Source of the DNA: UBA1258 sp963643225
GTDB lineage: Bacteria > Bacillota > Clostridia > Lachnospirales > Lachnospiraceae
Direction: 5' to 3'
Assembly (NCBI GenBank): GCA_963643225.1
Contig: CAVIIX010000009.1
Coordinates: 1 to 64,000 of the forward strand
Length of the DNA stretch: 64,000 nt
This document shows, in pieces, positions 26,157 to 35,232 of the stretch (position 1 is its first letter; each line of letters opens with the position of its first letter). Made by a program: the position numbers and the translations under genes. The notes under the pieces were generated by a model that was not told the DNA's origin, did not search any database, and saw only the letters and a program-made list of their open reading frames with translations.

Positions 26157-28829
26157 TTATCCTTTCAGTTCCTTTAAAAACTTTTTAGCCGTTTCATAAA
26201 GTTCCTTTGACGATATTTCCTCGCTGTTTTCTCTCATGGGAATTCTTGAAAGACTTAAAGGAGTATCAAAGTTTTCGGAAAGCACTACGCTTATCCTGTC
26301 ACTTAATTTATCGGCTACTTTTTGCATTTTACTAACTGTTTCTTTTAAATTGCAGGCAATATATCCGGTTATCTCATTATTTTCAGTCACGTAAAGGCGG
26401 GCACTTATTCTTCCTAATTCCTCAGTTTCCATTGAAATCACTACGTTACTGTCTTCATGTGAATTATGCACAAGCTTTACGTTTACACTGGTCACTTGTC
26501 CACCTATTTCCATTGGTACTTCGTAGTTTTCACACTCCGAATATCCAAGCGCCACGCTTAACTGTCTGTGTACTAACTGTAAAGCCCTAACGTCTATAAA
26601 TGTGTCCTGATTTAAGCTTTCCTTATATACGCTTTCTTTACAATCGACAATAGTGTCACAATATTTTTCCTGTGTTGATTCCTTGTCTTCAAAAGAATCC
26701 AAAACGGATAAAGCCTTTTCTTTTGAAGCACCTTTATTTACATTAACCGCGGTTTTAAAGGCTTTTCCGCGCTCTTTTCTTAACAAAAGAGCTGCTTCAA
26801 GATTTTCTACTGATATCGGCACATTGCTCTCTATCAGCTCTGTAACTGTTTCTTCTGGAGCCTTCAAGGCTTCAAGCATTTCCTTATATTTTGCTGCGTT
26901 ATATGCTCTTGAAATTTCATCATCGGTTTCTGTGACAAGCGTGTCATATACCTCTCCCACAGTAACGTCCATACCCTTATATTTAACGGTTTTTGCGGCA
27001 ACCTTTAAATCTTTCATGGTAAGGTCTCTACCCTGAATTAAGACAGCCCCCACTGCCGCATCCTCGGTTTTTTCAAGCTGATGGAAAAATCTGTATACTT
27101 CTATATAATCCTTTCTTTCGCTTTCGGATATCTCTTCGGTGCGCTCAAGCCGATATAAAAACTTTGAATATTTTTCTATTTCCTCTTTGTCAGTCTCTGT
27201 CTTTTCATCAAGATATTCGTTTAATTCCTTAATACTCATATTAATGGGTGATGAGCCTTTTCTGATTAAAGAAAGAGTATCTGCCGGAGTAAGCCTTGTG
27301 ATAACTCTTTGAAGCTTTCTGTCGGCTTCCTTTATTTCATCTATATTTTCTTTTGTAATTTCCGTAGAATTATATCCCAAAATTCTTACAGCCTTTTCGT
27401 TTTCCTCTGAAGCCTCCATTCCTAAAGAAGCTAGAATTTCAGGCACATTTCTAAAGGCCTTTTTAATGGAATCTCCAAGGTCTTTTCGTACTTCAGTGTA
27501 CATTTCTTCATAGGCTATTTCTGCCTTCTTAAGTCTTTCTTTAACAGGCATTCCCGTAACTATTATTTCGTCTAAAGAAACCGTGTCGATTTTTACCGAT
27601 AAAGGCTTTAAGATTGCTGCAGGAAGGGTCTTTACCGTTTCAATTGCTTCCTTCGTCTTTACAATTTCACTTATCCCTTTATACTCATCGGTGCTTTCAA
27701 TTTCTTTTAATTTTTCTACATAGTCTTCTAAATCCTTTGTATTAATGTAAACGTCACTTTTTAATAACAAAAGATTTGCTTCTGCAGTCATCCTAAGGCG
27801 GGTTTCCTCAAGTATTCTCGTTTCCTTTACAAAGCCGGAATTTAACACCTTTTCAAATTCCCTTGTTAAATTAACTGCCAGTTTGTAAACAGATTCTTCC
27901 TTTGTAAGGTCAGCTTCTTTTGCAGACTTACCCTCTGAAATAGCAGCTGCAATTATTTTTGAAGTCTTTTCATCTGATAATGGTAAAGAAACCGAATTTA
28001 TCAAGGATAGCTTCTCTATATTCTCTTTTGTAACAGGTACTGAATTTTCAATAAGCCAGATGCTTTCACTGACAGTTTCCTCATTAACCTCACAGTCAAT
28101 GTTTGTTAAAAGGTTTTCTATCTCTTTATTTAAAGCATCACCTGTATTGGCTTCGCCCTTTTTCACAAGGTATCCCTTTGCTTCAATTGAAAAATAATCA
28201 GAGCCCTGCGTCTTTGTGTCTGAAAGGCTTGAATGTTTGGCAAGGTATAGATTGTCTATTGTAAGGTCCTTATTCTGACCTAATAAAAATTTCTTTATGC
28301 CGTCCGTAATCTTTGTTACTTCTTTTAATTCACTGACAGCCTCCCCTATTTCTTCACACGTTTCTTCGTCTAAAGTAATGTCTTCCTGTGAAGCAGCAGT
28401 TGAAATCTGTTCTAAGCCTGTCAGCTCCTTAATTGTTTCTTTGTCTAAAGTATCGGTAAAGCCCTTTATATCCTGTCCCGACTTTGCTACGTATAATTTA
28501 ATTTTATCCATTATGGTTACAGTGTCTTTTACTTCAACTGAACCGATTTCTCCACCCTCTTTAATAAGCTCGTTAAAATCTTCTTCCGAAAGACAGTTAG
28601 ACATAACTGTCATGTAGTCCTGAGTGGCCTGCACGTCAACCGCTTTAAGGGAATCCTTAAAGTCGTTTATACTCCATCTTGCACCTTCATATGTGTTATT
28701 GTCTTCGTTTGTTTTGGAAATTGCACAAAAAGAACCGATTCCCTTTATATTTGATAAGGTGTCGGTATTATATGCTGTAGTGGCATTTTGCAATCTTACT
28801 AAACTCTGGTTGTCAAAATTAATCTTCAT
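26157..28829 (-). CDS. DUF6240-type flagellum-associated protein
   Basis: Large acidic protein of 890 residues, first in the unit with flagellin and FliS. It contains repeated helical modules with the phrase 'V..ENIE.L.L' (for example IPVTKENIEKLSLINS, NVPISVENLEAALLLR, TTDLTIDNLYLAK-like), spaced through the protein. The C-terminal 120 residues (MEIGGQVTSVNVKLVHNS, VVISMETEELGRISARLYV) resemble the FliK hook-length-control domain. I recognise it as the DUF6240 group known from flagellated Lachnospiraceae. A role in filament or hook assembly is likely but unproven. Confidence 0.68.
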   Translation of the reverse strand: MKINFDNQSLVRLQNATTAYNTDTLSNIKGIGSFCAISKTNEDNNTYEGARWSINDFKDSLKAVDVQATQDYMTVMSNCLSEEDFNELIKEGGEIGSVEVKDTVTIMDKIKLYVAKSGQDIKGFTDTLDKETIKELTGLEQISTAASQEDITLDEETCEEIGEAVSELKEVTKITDGIKKFLLGQNKDLTIDNLYLAKHSSLSDTKTQGSDYFSIEAKGYLVKKGEANTGDALNKEIENLLTNIDCEVNEETVSESIWLIENSVPVTKENIEKLSLINSVSLPLSDEKTSKIIAAAISEGKSAKEADLTKEESVYKLAVNLTREFEKVLNSGFVKETRILEETRLRMTAEANLLLLKSDVYINTKDLEDYVEKLKEIESTDEYKGISEIVKTKEAIETVKTLPAAILKPLSVKIDTVSLDEIIVTGMPVKERLKKAEIAYEEMYTEVRKDLGDSIKKAFRNVPEILASLGMEASEENEKAVRILGYNSTEITKENIDEIKEADRKLQRVITRLTPADTLSLIRKGSSPINMSIKELNEYLDEKTETDKEEIEKYSKFLYRLERTEEISESERKDYIEVYRFFHQLEKTEDAAVGAVLIQGRDLTMKDLKVAAKTVKYKGMDVTVGEVYDTLVTETDDEISRAYNAAKYKEMLEALKAPEETVTELIESNVPISVENLEAALLLRKERGKAFKTAVNVNKGASKEKALSVLDSFEDKESTQEKYCDTIVDCKESVYKESLNQDTFIDVRALQLVHRQLSVALGYSECENYEVPMEIGGQVTSVNVKLVHNSHEDSNVVISMETEELGRISARLYVTENNEITGYIACNLKETVSKMQKVADKLSDRISVVLSENFDTPLSLSRIPMRENSEEISSKELYETAKKFLKELKG

Positions 28830-28856
28830 GGATGCTCCCTAAAGGCTTCCCTGCAT

Positions 28857-28900
28857 GTAAATGATATTCGCAATCCGCTTCTCTACTTGCTCATATAAAA
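28857..28900. repeat. Family A repeat fragment
   Basis: The sequence GTAAATGATATTCGCAATCC followed by GCTTCTCTACTTGC matches the first 40 bp of the copies at 34011 and 34966. It directly adjoins family B copy 2. Confidence 0.5.
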
Positions 28901-28908
28901 GGGGTTTT

Positions 28909-29033
28909 CTTGCGAAACTAAAGCGCCAAACGTGGTCGCTAAGGCGACATATTTCTTATGCGCGAGCACGCATCATTGGCACGTAGTGCCTTTTTTAGCA
29001 TATATGGAATTGCAACGCAATTTTCTATATTGA
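28909..29033. repeat. Family B structured repeat, copy 2 (full form)
   Basis: A 125-bp copy: CTTGCGAAACTAAAGCGCC, GGTCGCTAAGGCGACATA, GCGCGAGCACGCATCATTGG, CACGTAGTGCC, then the hairpin ATATGGAATTGCAACGCAAT-TTTCTATAT. The last hairpin is shared with copies 3 and 4. Confidence 0.7.
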
Positions 29034-29067
29034 AAAAAGGTAAGCGATTCCTTTCGCTTACCTTTTA
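29033..29067 (-). terminator. Terminator of glgB
   Basis: The stem AAAAGGTAAGCGA/TCGCTTACCTTTT is followed by T on the minus strand. It lies about 35 bp after the glgB stop and can act on both strands. Confidence 0.8.
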
Positions 29068-29099
29068 TTTCGGCATTATTTTTCTTTTTCTTTATACAC

Positions 29100-30995
29100 C
29101 TAAAATTCAAATATAAGGGCTGTATAAGGCGGAATATCCAGAGAAATTGAATAATCCTTATAATCACAGTAATCCTTAACGGCGGTTATTTCTTTCAAAA
29201 CTTCATTGCCGTTTCCGCCATATTCTGTATCATCACTGTTAAGTATAAGCTTGTATTTTCCTGCCTTTGGAACGCCAAGCTTGTATCCTTCCCACTTCAT
29301 GGGAGTTAAATTATGAATAAAGAGAAGGCATTTTGGATCTTTTTCCGTACGACGTATAAAACTATAGGTGCTTCTGTCCTTATCATCTGCGTTTATCCAT
29401 TCAAAGCCCTTCCAGGAATTATCATCCGTATACATACAGGGGTATTTTCTGTATATTTCAAGAAGCCTGCCCACATAGTCCTTCATTCCTTTATTTAATG
29501 GATTTTCAAGCAGGAACCAGTCAAGCTCCCTTTCTTCGCTCCACTCTCTTTCCTGGCCAAAGTCCTGGCCCATGAATAAAAGCTTCTTACCGCAATGGCC
29601 GAACATGAAAGTATAACCGACTCTTAAATTGGCATATTTATCAACCTTATAGCCAGGCATCTTTTCTACCATTGAACACTTTAAATGCACTACCTCATCG
29701 TGAGACAGTGGTAAAATGTAATTTTCGTATTCGTTATAGCTCATGGCAAAGGTCATGTTGTAGTGATTGTCTTTTCTAAAATACGGGTCAAGCTTCATGT
29801 ATTCACAGAAGTCATGCATCCATCCCATATTCCATTTAAAAGAAAATCCCAGGCCATCATCCTCAACAGCTCCCGTCACCTTAGGCCATGCCGTCGATTC
29901 TTCGGCGATAGTCATAAAGCCCGGGTAATTTTTATGTACAATTGAATTTAAGTGCTTGAAAAATTCAATTGCATCAAGATTCTTATTGCCGCCGAATTTA
30001 TTGGCAACCCACTGTCCGTCCTTTTTACCGTAATCAAGGTAAAGCATGGAGGCAACCGCATCAACTCTAATACCGTCAATGTGGAATTCTCTTATCCAAT
30101 AGAAAACATTCGCAATAAGGAAGTTAATCACTTCTGTCTTTGAATAATTAAAAATCTTTGTGCCCCATTCCGGATGCTCTCCAAGTCTTGGATCCGGATG
30201 CTCGTAAACAGCGCCTCCGTCAAAATCTGCAAGACCGTGCGCGTCTTTTGCAAAATGGGCAGGCACCCAGTCTAAAATTACACCGATACCGTTTTTATGA
30301 AGAGTGTTTACCAGGTACATAAAGTCCTTAGGCTCTCCGTAACGTGAAGTAGGTGCATAATAGCCCGTTACCTGATACCCCCAGGAGCCGTCAAAAGGAT
30401 GCTCGGCAATGCCCATAAGCTCTACATGGGTGTATTTCATTTCCTTACAATAATCAACTATTCTGTCTGCAAATTCTTTGTAGGAATAATAAGCTCCGTC
30501 TTCTCTGCCGGGATGCTTCATAAAGGAGCCTATCTGACATTCATAAATAGCCAGAGGCTCTTTAAACATATCCTTCTCTTCACGGGCCTTCATCCATTTT
30601 GAATCGCCCCATTTAAAGCCTTCAAGATTGTAAATTACAGAAGCCGTACCGGGACGCTTTTCTGCATAGTTGGCATAAGGGTCTGCCTTATAAAGCGTGC
30701 GTCCGTCAGAAGCCTTAATAAAGAATTTATAGTATTGATATTCTTTTGCACCTTCCACAAAGGCTGCCCAGATTCCACCAGGGCCTAATTTATTAAGCTT
30801 AGTCTCCCATTCCTTCCAGCCGTTAAAATCACCTACCACATAAACCTCTGCCGCATTAGGTGCGTATACGCTGAAATATACCCCCTCTTTTCCGTCAAAA
30901 GAACAGGGATGGGCTCCCATTTTCTTATATATTTCATAATTGGTGCCCTGCGCAAACAGGTATTCATCTGTTTCTGTAATTGCAATTGGGTTCAC
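29100..30995 (-). CDS. glgB: 1,4-alpha-glucan branching enzyme
   Basis: GH13 enzyme that makes alpha-1,6 branches in glycogen. The 631-residue protein has an N-terminal CBM48 domain (VYFSVYAPNAAEVYVVGDFNGW), a catalytic barrel with the nucleophile in GIRVDAVASML, the acid in MTIAEEST and the transition-state Asp in LPLSHDEVVH, and an all-beta C-terminal domain. Start is GTG after AAGGAGG. It lies 21 bp after the TPR protein on the same strand. With the debranching enzyme at 44.6 kb it indicates glycogen storage. Confidence 0.95.
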   Translation of the reverse strand: MNPIAITETDEYLFAQGTNYEIYKKMGAHPCSFDGKEGVYFSVYAPNAAEVYVVGDFNGWKEWETKLNKLGPGGIWAAFVEGAKEYQYYKFFIKASDGRTLYKADPYANYAEKRPGTASVIYNLEGFKWGDSKWMKAREEKDMFKEPLAIYECQIGSFMKHPGREDGAYYSYKEFADRIVDYCKEMKYTHVELMGIAEHPFDGSWGYQVTGYYAPTSRYGEPKDFMYLVNTLHKNGIGVILDWVPAHFAKDAHGLADFDGGAVYEHPDPRLGEHPEWGTKIFNYSKTEVINFLIANVFYWIREFHIDGIRVDAVASMLYLDYGKKDGQWVANKFGGNKNLDAIEFFKHLNSIVHKNYPGFMTIAEESTAWPKVTGAVEDDGLGFSFKWNMGWMHDFCEYMKLDPYFRKDNHYNMTFAMSYNEYENYILPLSHDEVVHLKCSMVEKMPGYKVDKYANLRVGYTFMFGHCGKKLLFMGQDFGQEREWSEERELDWFLLENPLNKGMKDYVGRLLEIYRKYPCMYTDDNSWKGFEWINADDKDRSTYSFIRRTEKDPKCLLFIHNLTPMKWEGYKLGVPKAGKYKLILNSDDTEYGGNGNEVLKEITAVKDYCDYKDYSISLDIPPYTALIFEF

Positions 30996-31016
30996 CTTAT
31001 TTCCTCCTTAGTCACC

Positions 31017-34004
31017 CTACTCAATAAAGTCTTTTTCTTTTAACACAATCATTTCATTTTCATCGTATCTCTTGCCCACAAGCACATCAAAGAAATGCTT
31101 GGCATTTTTCTTTGTCGCCCTAACAATTGCATTTCCAACCATTTCCTTTACCTCTGAAATGGTGACGCAATGTTCATTGGTCTGCTTTGATTCGATTCGT
31201 GTGTGAAGGGCAAGCATACCCATTTCATCAATGGCATAGGCCTTTGAATAAGCGTAGGCCTTTGCATATTTTGCAAGCTCCTTGTTGCTTAATGCTTCCA
31301 CATCCATTGTGACTGTAAAGCTTTCAAGCATATCTCTGTTGTCGTTAATAAAACGGTTTTTGTTTCTTGTGGTAGTAGTAAGTGCTATAAAGAGTTGTTT
31401 TTCAGGATCTAAAGTGATTCTTCTGATTGCATCTAAAGTTTCTCTGCGCAATTCATTGGCATCCTGAATAATTAAAGCACCATTTTCCATTTTTAAAAGA
31501 GTTTCAAAAGCGTCCTTGGCATTTAAGGTGCTGGCCTTAATTTTAGCAACCTTTCCTGTAATAGGCTCTCTTGATGTAAGCTCCATAATTACAGCTTTTG
31601 CAAGTTCAATGGAACCGTCCTTGTCTTCACTTGAAATTATAATGTTGCCAAAAGCCGAGCGCATTGAAATGCCTTCAAGTATTCCCTTTATCTGTTCTCT
31701 TCCGCTTTCAGTCTGAATATAGCTTTCAAATCTTTCTTCCTGCTCTTTGGTAAAGCCTGAAGGTCTGATTTCAGACTCTGTCTTTGTTTCAGATTCTTCC
31801 TTCGTTTCAGGCTCCTCTATATCCTTGGGTTCTTCCTTTGTTTCACAAGCCTCTTTCGCTTCAGGCTCTTCTATATCCTTAGGTTCACTCTCGGTTTCAC
31901 TAACCTCTTTCGCTTCAGGCGCCTCTATATCCTTGGGTTCTTCCTTTGTTTCTCTATCCTCTTTCGCTTCAGGCTCCTCTATATCCTTGGGTTCTTCCAG
32001 GGGTTTGCCATCTTCTTTCGCTTCAGGCTCTTCTATATCCTCTTGTTCTTCCTTTGTTTCACAAGCCTCTTTCGCTTCAGACTCTTCCTCTGTCTCAGCT
32101 TCTTCTACTTCAGATTCCTCTTTCACTACATTCATTAAAGCCTTATCCACCAAGTCTCTTTCTTCGCTTGCTTCCGCAAAAGCCATAAGATAGTCAAGAC
32201 CTGTCACATCAGGCATAAGTCCTGTGTTATCTTCTGCGTAGGGTTCAGGCTCATTTGAAGTAATTTCAGGCTTCGTCTCTATTTCAATTTCCCTTATTTC
32301 AGAAGCGCTTTCTTCTGCCATAAAGGGCGTTCTGTCAAAGAAAAGTTCCTCTCTTGCAGGCTCTTCTGTAATTACAGCTTCTTTAGCCTCTTTAAATTCT
32401 TCCGGTTCTTTAGGCTCGTCTTCATCCTCTATAACAATTTCTCTTATATCGGAAATCGGCTCTTCTGTCACTTCTTTAAGCACAATTCCTATTTCAGGCT
32501 CTGATTCAGATTCAGAAATCCTTATGCCTTCTTCAGGCTTTGTCTCAATAACAGGCTCTAAATCCGATTCTTCTTCAATGTCTATACATAAGCCACCTGC
32601 TGTACGGGATTCTTCAAGAAGCTTTTCTCTTTCTTCCCTGGTAAGCTCAATATTTTCGCTTTCCTCAACTTCCGATTCAAGTTTTTCTAAAAGCCCGTCT
32701 TTTGCGGTTGCCTCAAAGTCCTTAAACAAACCATCAGTCTGCTTTAACACCTTACGGCGCATGTCGTCACGCCACTTTCTTTCGTTGGCATTCTTCATGC
32801 GTTCCCACTCAGCCTGAACATCTGCAATACTTATCTGGCCTGTAATCTGCTTGTCAACAATTTCCTCGTCGGGAAGGTTAAAGCTTATCTGTCCGTCACC
32901 TTCCATGTACACCATGTCGTCATAATTAGGAAATATAATTGCAGGATTACCAGAAGACTTGGGCATCACTTCGTGCATTTCATCAAAGGGTCTCGGTACA
33001 ATTACTTCCTTAACTGCAGCATTCTTATTTAAGCCTGCTTCCACATCCTTTGCATTAAATATTCTTGTTTCAAAAGAAACCTGTTTTTTAGGCTCCTCTT
33101 TCATAGTCGAAGAAGGAATTTCCTTCGTTGTAAATTCATCACTGTCAGCTGCTTTTTCTACAGTATTCGAAACAGCCTTAGGTTCTAACTCAGCTTCAGG
33201 CTCTGTAACAGGAATATTTACAATAGTATTTTCAGAAGCCTGTTTTTCTGTCTTTAACGCTTCTTTTGCCTGAGTATCATCAAAGAGTACTTCTGCTAAA
33301 GAATTGGCAAGCTCCTTCTGTAGGTCTATGGTGTTATATTTACTTACATCCATATCCTTAACTAAAATGTCATTTTCCTTAGGACCTGTTAAACGGCGGT
33401 AAATAACATCCTGCTCGTAGGAAAGAGGCTCGTGAAGCGCCTTTAATTCAAGAGCCTTCACCACATATTTTCCTTCGCCAAAATATATAACTATCTGATT
33501 ACATTCTTCTACACATTTATCGCCATAGCCCTGCATATGATATAAATATGCAAGCTCGTACATCCATTTTTCTTTACATTCATACTGCTGTAATTCTTCT
33601 AGCACACCAATTCTTTCATCAAGGCCTACTTCACATGCGGTGTAGAGCTTGTAGCGCAGCACAAATCTGCCTGTATCTCTTGGAGCCACCTGCACAAATT
33701 CTTTAAAATATTCGTTTGCGTTTACTACGTCGCCAAGCTTGATGGAAAGCTCGCACAGAGAATAGAGGATCATTCTTCCACCGGGATTCCTCTGGTATGC
33801 TAACATCAAAACGTCTCTACTGTCTTCAAAACGTTTACACATTTTATAAAGGTCGCTTATTGTACATAGCATTACATTGTTGCGGACGTTCTTCCAATCA
33901 ATAGTGTCTGCTATTTCCACGGCCTCTTTGTATTTCTTTTCAGAAATAAGATTCTTTATTTCATTAACTCGAATTTTATATTCGTATTTATCCAACTTAC
34001 TCAC
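31017..34004 (-). CDS. TPR-like protein with Glu-rich tandem repeats and AAA-like C terminus
   Basis: Large acidic cytoplasmic protein of 995 residues. Residues 1-200 form helical TPR-like repeats (EAVEIADTIDW, VNANEYFKEFVQVAP, YGDKCVEECNQIV). A long disordered Glu/Pro-rich region follows, with about five copies of an 18-residue unit like EEPKDIEEPEAKEACETK at about 640-741. The last 240 residues look like a degenerate AAA-type ATPase (FGNIIISSEDKDGSIELAKA at the P-loop position, GALIIQDANEL at Walker B). Start is GTG, 6 bp from a family A repeat. glgB follows 21 bp later. The function is unknown; a scaffold role is possible. Confidence 0.7.
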   Translation of the reverse strand: MSKLDKYEYKIRVNEIKNLISEKKYKEAVEIADTIDWKNVRNNVMLCTISDLYKMCKRFEDSRDVLMLAYQRNPGGRMILYSLCELSIKLGDVVNANEYFKEFVQVAPRDTGRFVLRYKLYTACEVGLDERIGVLEELQQYECKEKWMYELAYLYHMQGYGDKCVEECNQIVIYFGEGKYVVKALELKALHEPLSYEQDVIYRRLTGPKENDILVKDMDVSKYNTIDLQKELANSLAEVLFDDTQAKEALKTEKQASENTIVNIPVTEPEAELEPKAVSNTVEKAADSDEFTTKEIPSSTMKEEPKKQVSFETRIFNAKDVEAGLNKNAAVKEVIVPRPFDEMHEVMPKSSGNPAIIFPNYDDMVYMEGDGQISFNLPDEEIVDKQITGQISIADVQAEWERMKNANERKWRDDMRRKVLKQTDGLFKDFEATAKDGLLEKLESEVEESENIELTREEREKLLEESRTAGGLCIDIEEESDLEPVIETKPEEGIRISESESEPEIGIVLKEVTEEPISDIREIVIEDEDEPKEPEEFKEAKEAVITEEPAREELFFDRTPFMAEESASEIREIEIETKPEITSNEPEPYAEDNTGLMPDVTGLDYLMAFAEASEERDLVDKALMNVVKEESEVEEAETEEESEAKEACETKEEQEDIEEPEAKEDGKPLEEPKDIEEPEAKEDRETKEEPKDIEAPEAKEVSETESEPKDIEEPEAKEACETKEEPKDIEEPETKEESETKTESEIRPSGFTKEQEERFESYIQTESGREQIKGILEGISMRSAFGNIIISSEDKDGSIELAKAVIMELTSREPITGKVAKIKASTLNAKDAFETLLKMENGALIIQDANELRRETLDAIRRITLDPEKQLFIALTTTTRNKNRFINDNRDMLESFTVTMDVEALSNKELAKYAKAYAYSKAYAIDEMGMLALHTRIESKQTNEHCVTISEVKEMVGNAIVRATKKNAKHFFDVLVGKRYDENEMIVLKEKDFIE
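31780..32100 (-). repeat. 54-bp tandem repeats inside the TPR/Glu-rich gene
   Basis: About five tandem copies of a 54-bp unit, each coding for 18 residues of the type EEPKDIEEPEAKEACETK. Copies differ at a few codons, and only in-frame changes are seen. Such arrays change length by slippage. Confidence 0.75.
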
Positions 34005-34010
34005 CCTTGT

Positions 34011-34148
34011 GTCAATGATATTCGCAATTCGCTACGGCTCTACTAAAAGCTGCACTACGTGCCTTACGAGGAACTGGGCTTGTAACCCGGCGCCTCGCGG
34101 GGAGCACCCACCACCTAAAGTCAGTTGGTTTTCCTAAGCTTTTATAAA
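34011..34148. repeat. Family A structured repeat, near full length
   Basis: A 138-bp copy from GTCAATGATATTCGC to CTTTTATAAA. The terminal hairpin is eroded (CACCCACCACCTAAAGTCAGTTGG) compared with other copies. It ends 6 bp upstream of the GTG start of the TPR gene, so it forms that gene's 5' leader. Confidence 0.75.
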
Positions 34149-34206
34149 CTAGGTATACTCCCCCTATAATATAAAAAGTGTATCACATCATATAGACAAA
34201 GTCAAA

Positions 34207-34237
34207 AGAAAAGACCACAAAATCTTGTGGTCTTTTT
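34207..34237. terminator. Terminator after the acetyltransferase gene
   Basis: The stem AAAGACCACAA/TTGTGGTCTTT is 11 bp long with a 4-bp loop and T runs on both sides. It lies about 80 bp downstream of the minus-strand acetyltransferase. Confidence 0.75.
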
Positions 34238-34319
34238 AGTACTTTAGTATTATACTTTTTCTCCTGTTTAATGGAATGAGAAAGTTGTCACGCCTGCTGT
34301 TTTATTCATACCTTTTATT

Positions 34320-34865
34320 TCAGGCTTCTTTATTGTATTGTTCAAAAATGATAACATCTTCGTATTTTCCATCAAGAAAAGCATCCTTTTCTTTTACGAG
34401 ATATTTTGTAAAGCCGACCCTTTCATGCATTTTAATGCTTGCAATGTTATAACCTAACACCGTTGCATAAATGCGGTTAAGATGAAGCATTTTAAAACCG
34501 TATTCTATGTTTAAAAGACGCGCGCCTTCTTCTCCAAGTCCAAGCCCTGAAGGCATCTTAGGGCTTGTAAAGATTCCTGACTCTGCTTCATTTTTTTCTT
34601 CATCAAAATGCTGAATATAAACCGACCCTATAGGCTCGTCCCCGTCTATCATACACATAATAAACTGGTGAACTAAGCCCTTAAACACCTTTGTTTCAAG
34701 CCAATTTGTATGTTCGTCAACCGTTATTGGCTTTCTGTAAAAAAAATTTTTAACAGTCTTTTCGCTGTTGCGCCAGTAAAGCACCATTTCGGTATCTTCT
34801 TTAGTGATGGGGCGAAGATAAATCCTATCTCCCATTATTTTTAAATTCTTATCAAAAGGATACAT
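34320..34865 (-). CDS. GNAT family N-acetyltransferase
   Basis: Acetyltransferase of 181 residues in the RimJ/RimL-like GNAT branch. It has the N-terminal IYLRPITKEDTEMVLYWRN, a central EAESGIFTS... strand and the acetyl-CoA loop region SGLGLGEEGARLL, then RIYATVLGYNIASIKMHERVGF. This layout resembles PseH-type enzymes that acetylate amino sugars for flagellin glycosylation, but nothing else of that pathway is adjacent. The start follows GGAGG. Substrate unknown. Confidence 0.8.
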   Translation of the reverse strand: MYPFDKNLKIMGDRIYLRPITKEDTEMVLYWRNSEKTVKNFFYRKPITVDEHTNWLETKVFKGLVHQFIMCMIDGDEPIGSVYIQHFDEEKNEAESGIFTSPKMPSGLGLGEEGARLLNIEYGFKMLHLNRIYATVLGYNIASIKMHERVGFTKYLVKEKDAFLDGKYEDVIIFEQYNKEA

Positions 34866-34965
34866 AAAAACCTCCAGGCAAAACTTTCATTTAAACGCCA
34901 ACTGTCACAATAATTATCCTATAACCGTTGCCTCCGTTATACCAAACAATATAAGTAGTGCAAGC

Positions 34966-35110
34966 GTCAATGATATTCGCAATCCGCTTCGCTACGGCTC
35001 TACTAAAAGCGGCACTACGTGCCTTACGAGGTACTGGGCTTGTAACCTGGCACCTCGTTCAAGAGCACCCACTGCCTAAAGGCAGTGGGTTTTCTTGAGC
35101 TTTTATAAAA
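34966..35110. repeat. Family A structured repeat, best-preserved copy
   Basis: A 145-bp copy with all modules: GTCAATGATATTCGCAATCC; a CCGCTTCGCTACGGC...AAGCGG pairing; CACTACGTGCC; CGAGGTACTGGG...ACCTGGCACCTCG; and the end hairpin CCCACTGCC-TAAA-GGCAGTGGG with TTTTCTTGAGCTTTTATAAA. It is the main content of the 367-bp gap between the acetyltransferase and glycosyltransferase genes. Confidence 0.8.
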
Positions 35111-35232
35111 TTTTCAATTGCTTTCGTACTTTCATAAACCCAAATCTCTTATTAAAAGTTAAAGTATAACGCTGTCAACCACAAAACCAGCTTATGGAAC
35201 ATAAAGAAGCTTATTCAAAAAGGCATCGCTAT

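Noticed and set aside
31747..32193. Long Ser-rich plus-strand open frame
   Set aside because: It is the antisense shadow of the Glu-rich tandem repeats of the TPR gene; codon bias of GAA/GAG opposite gives Ser/Phe-rich frames. No ribosome site.
34966..35110. Family A hairpins as a CRISPR array
   Set aside because: Copies are single, far apart, in both orientations and without regular spacers; no cas genes are present.
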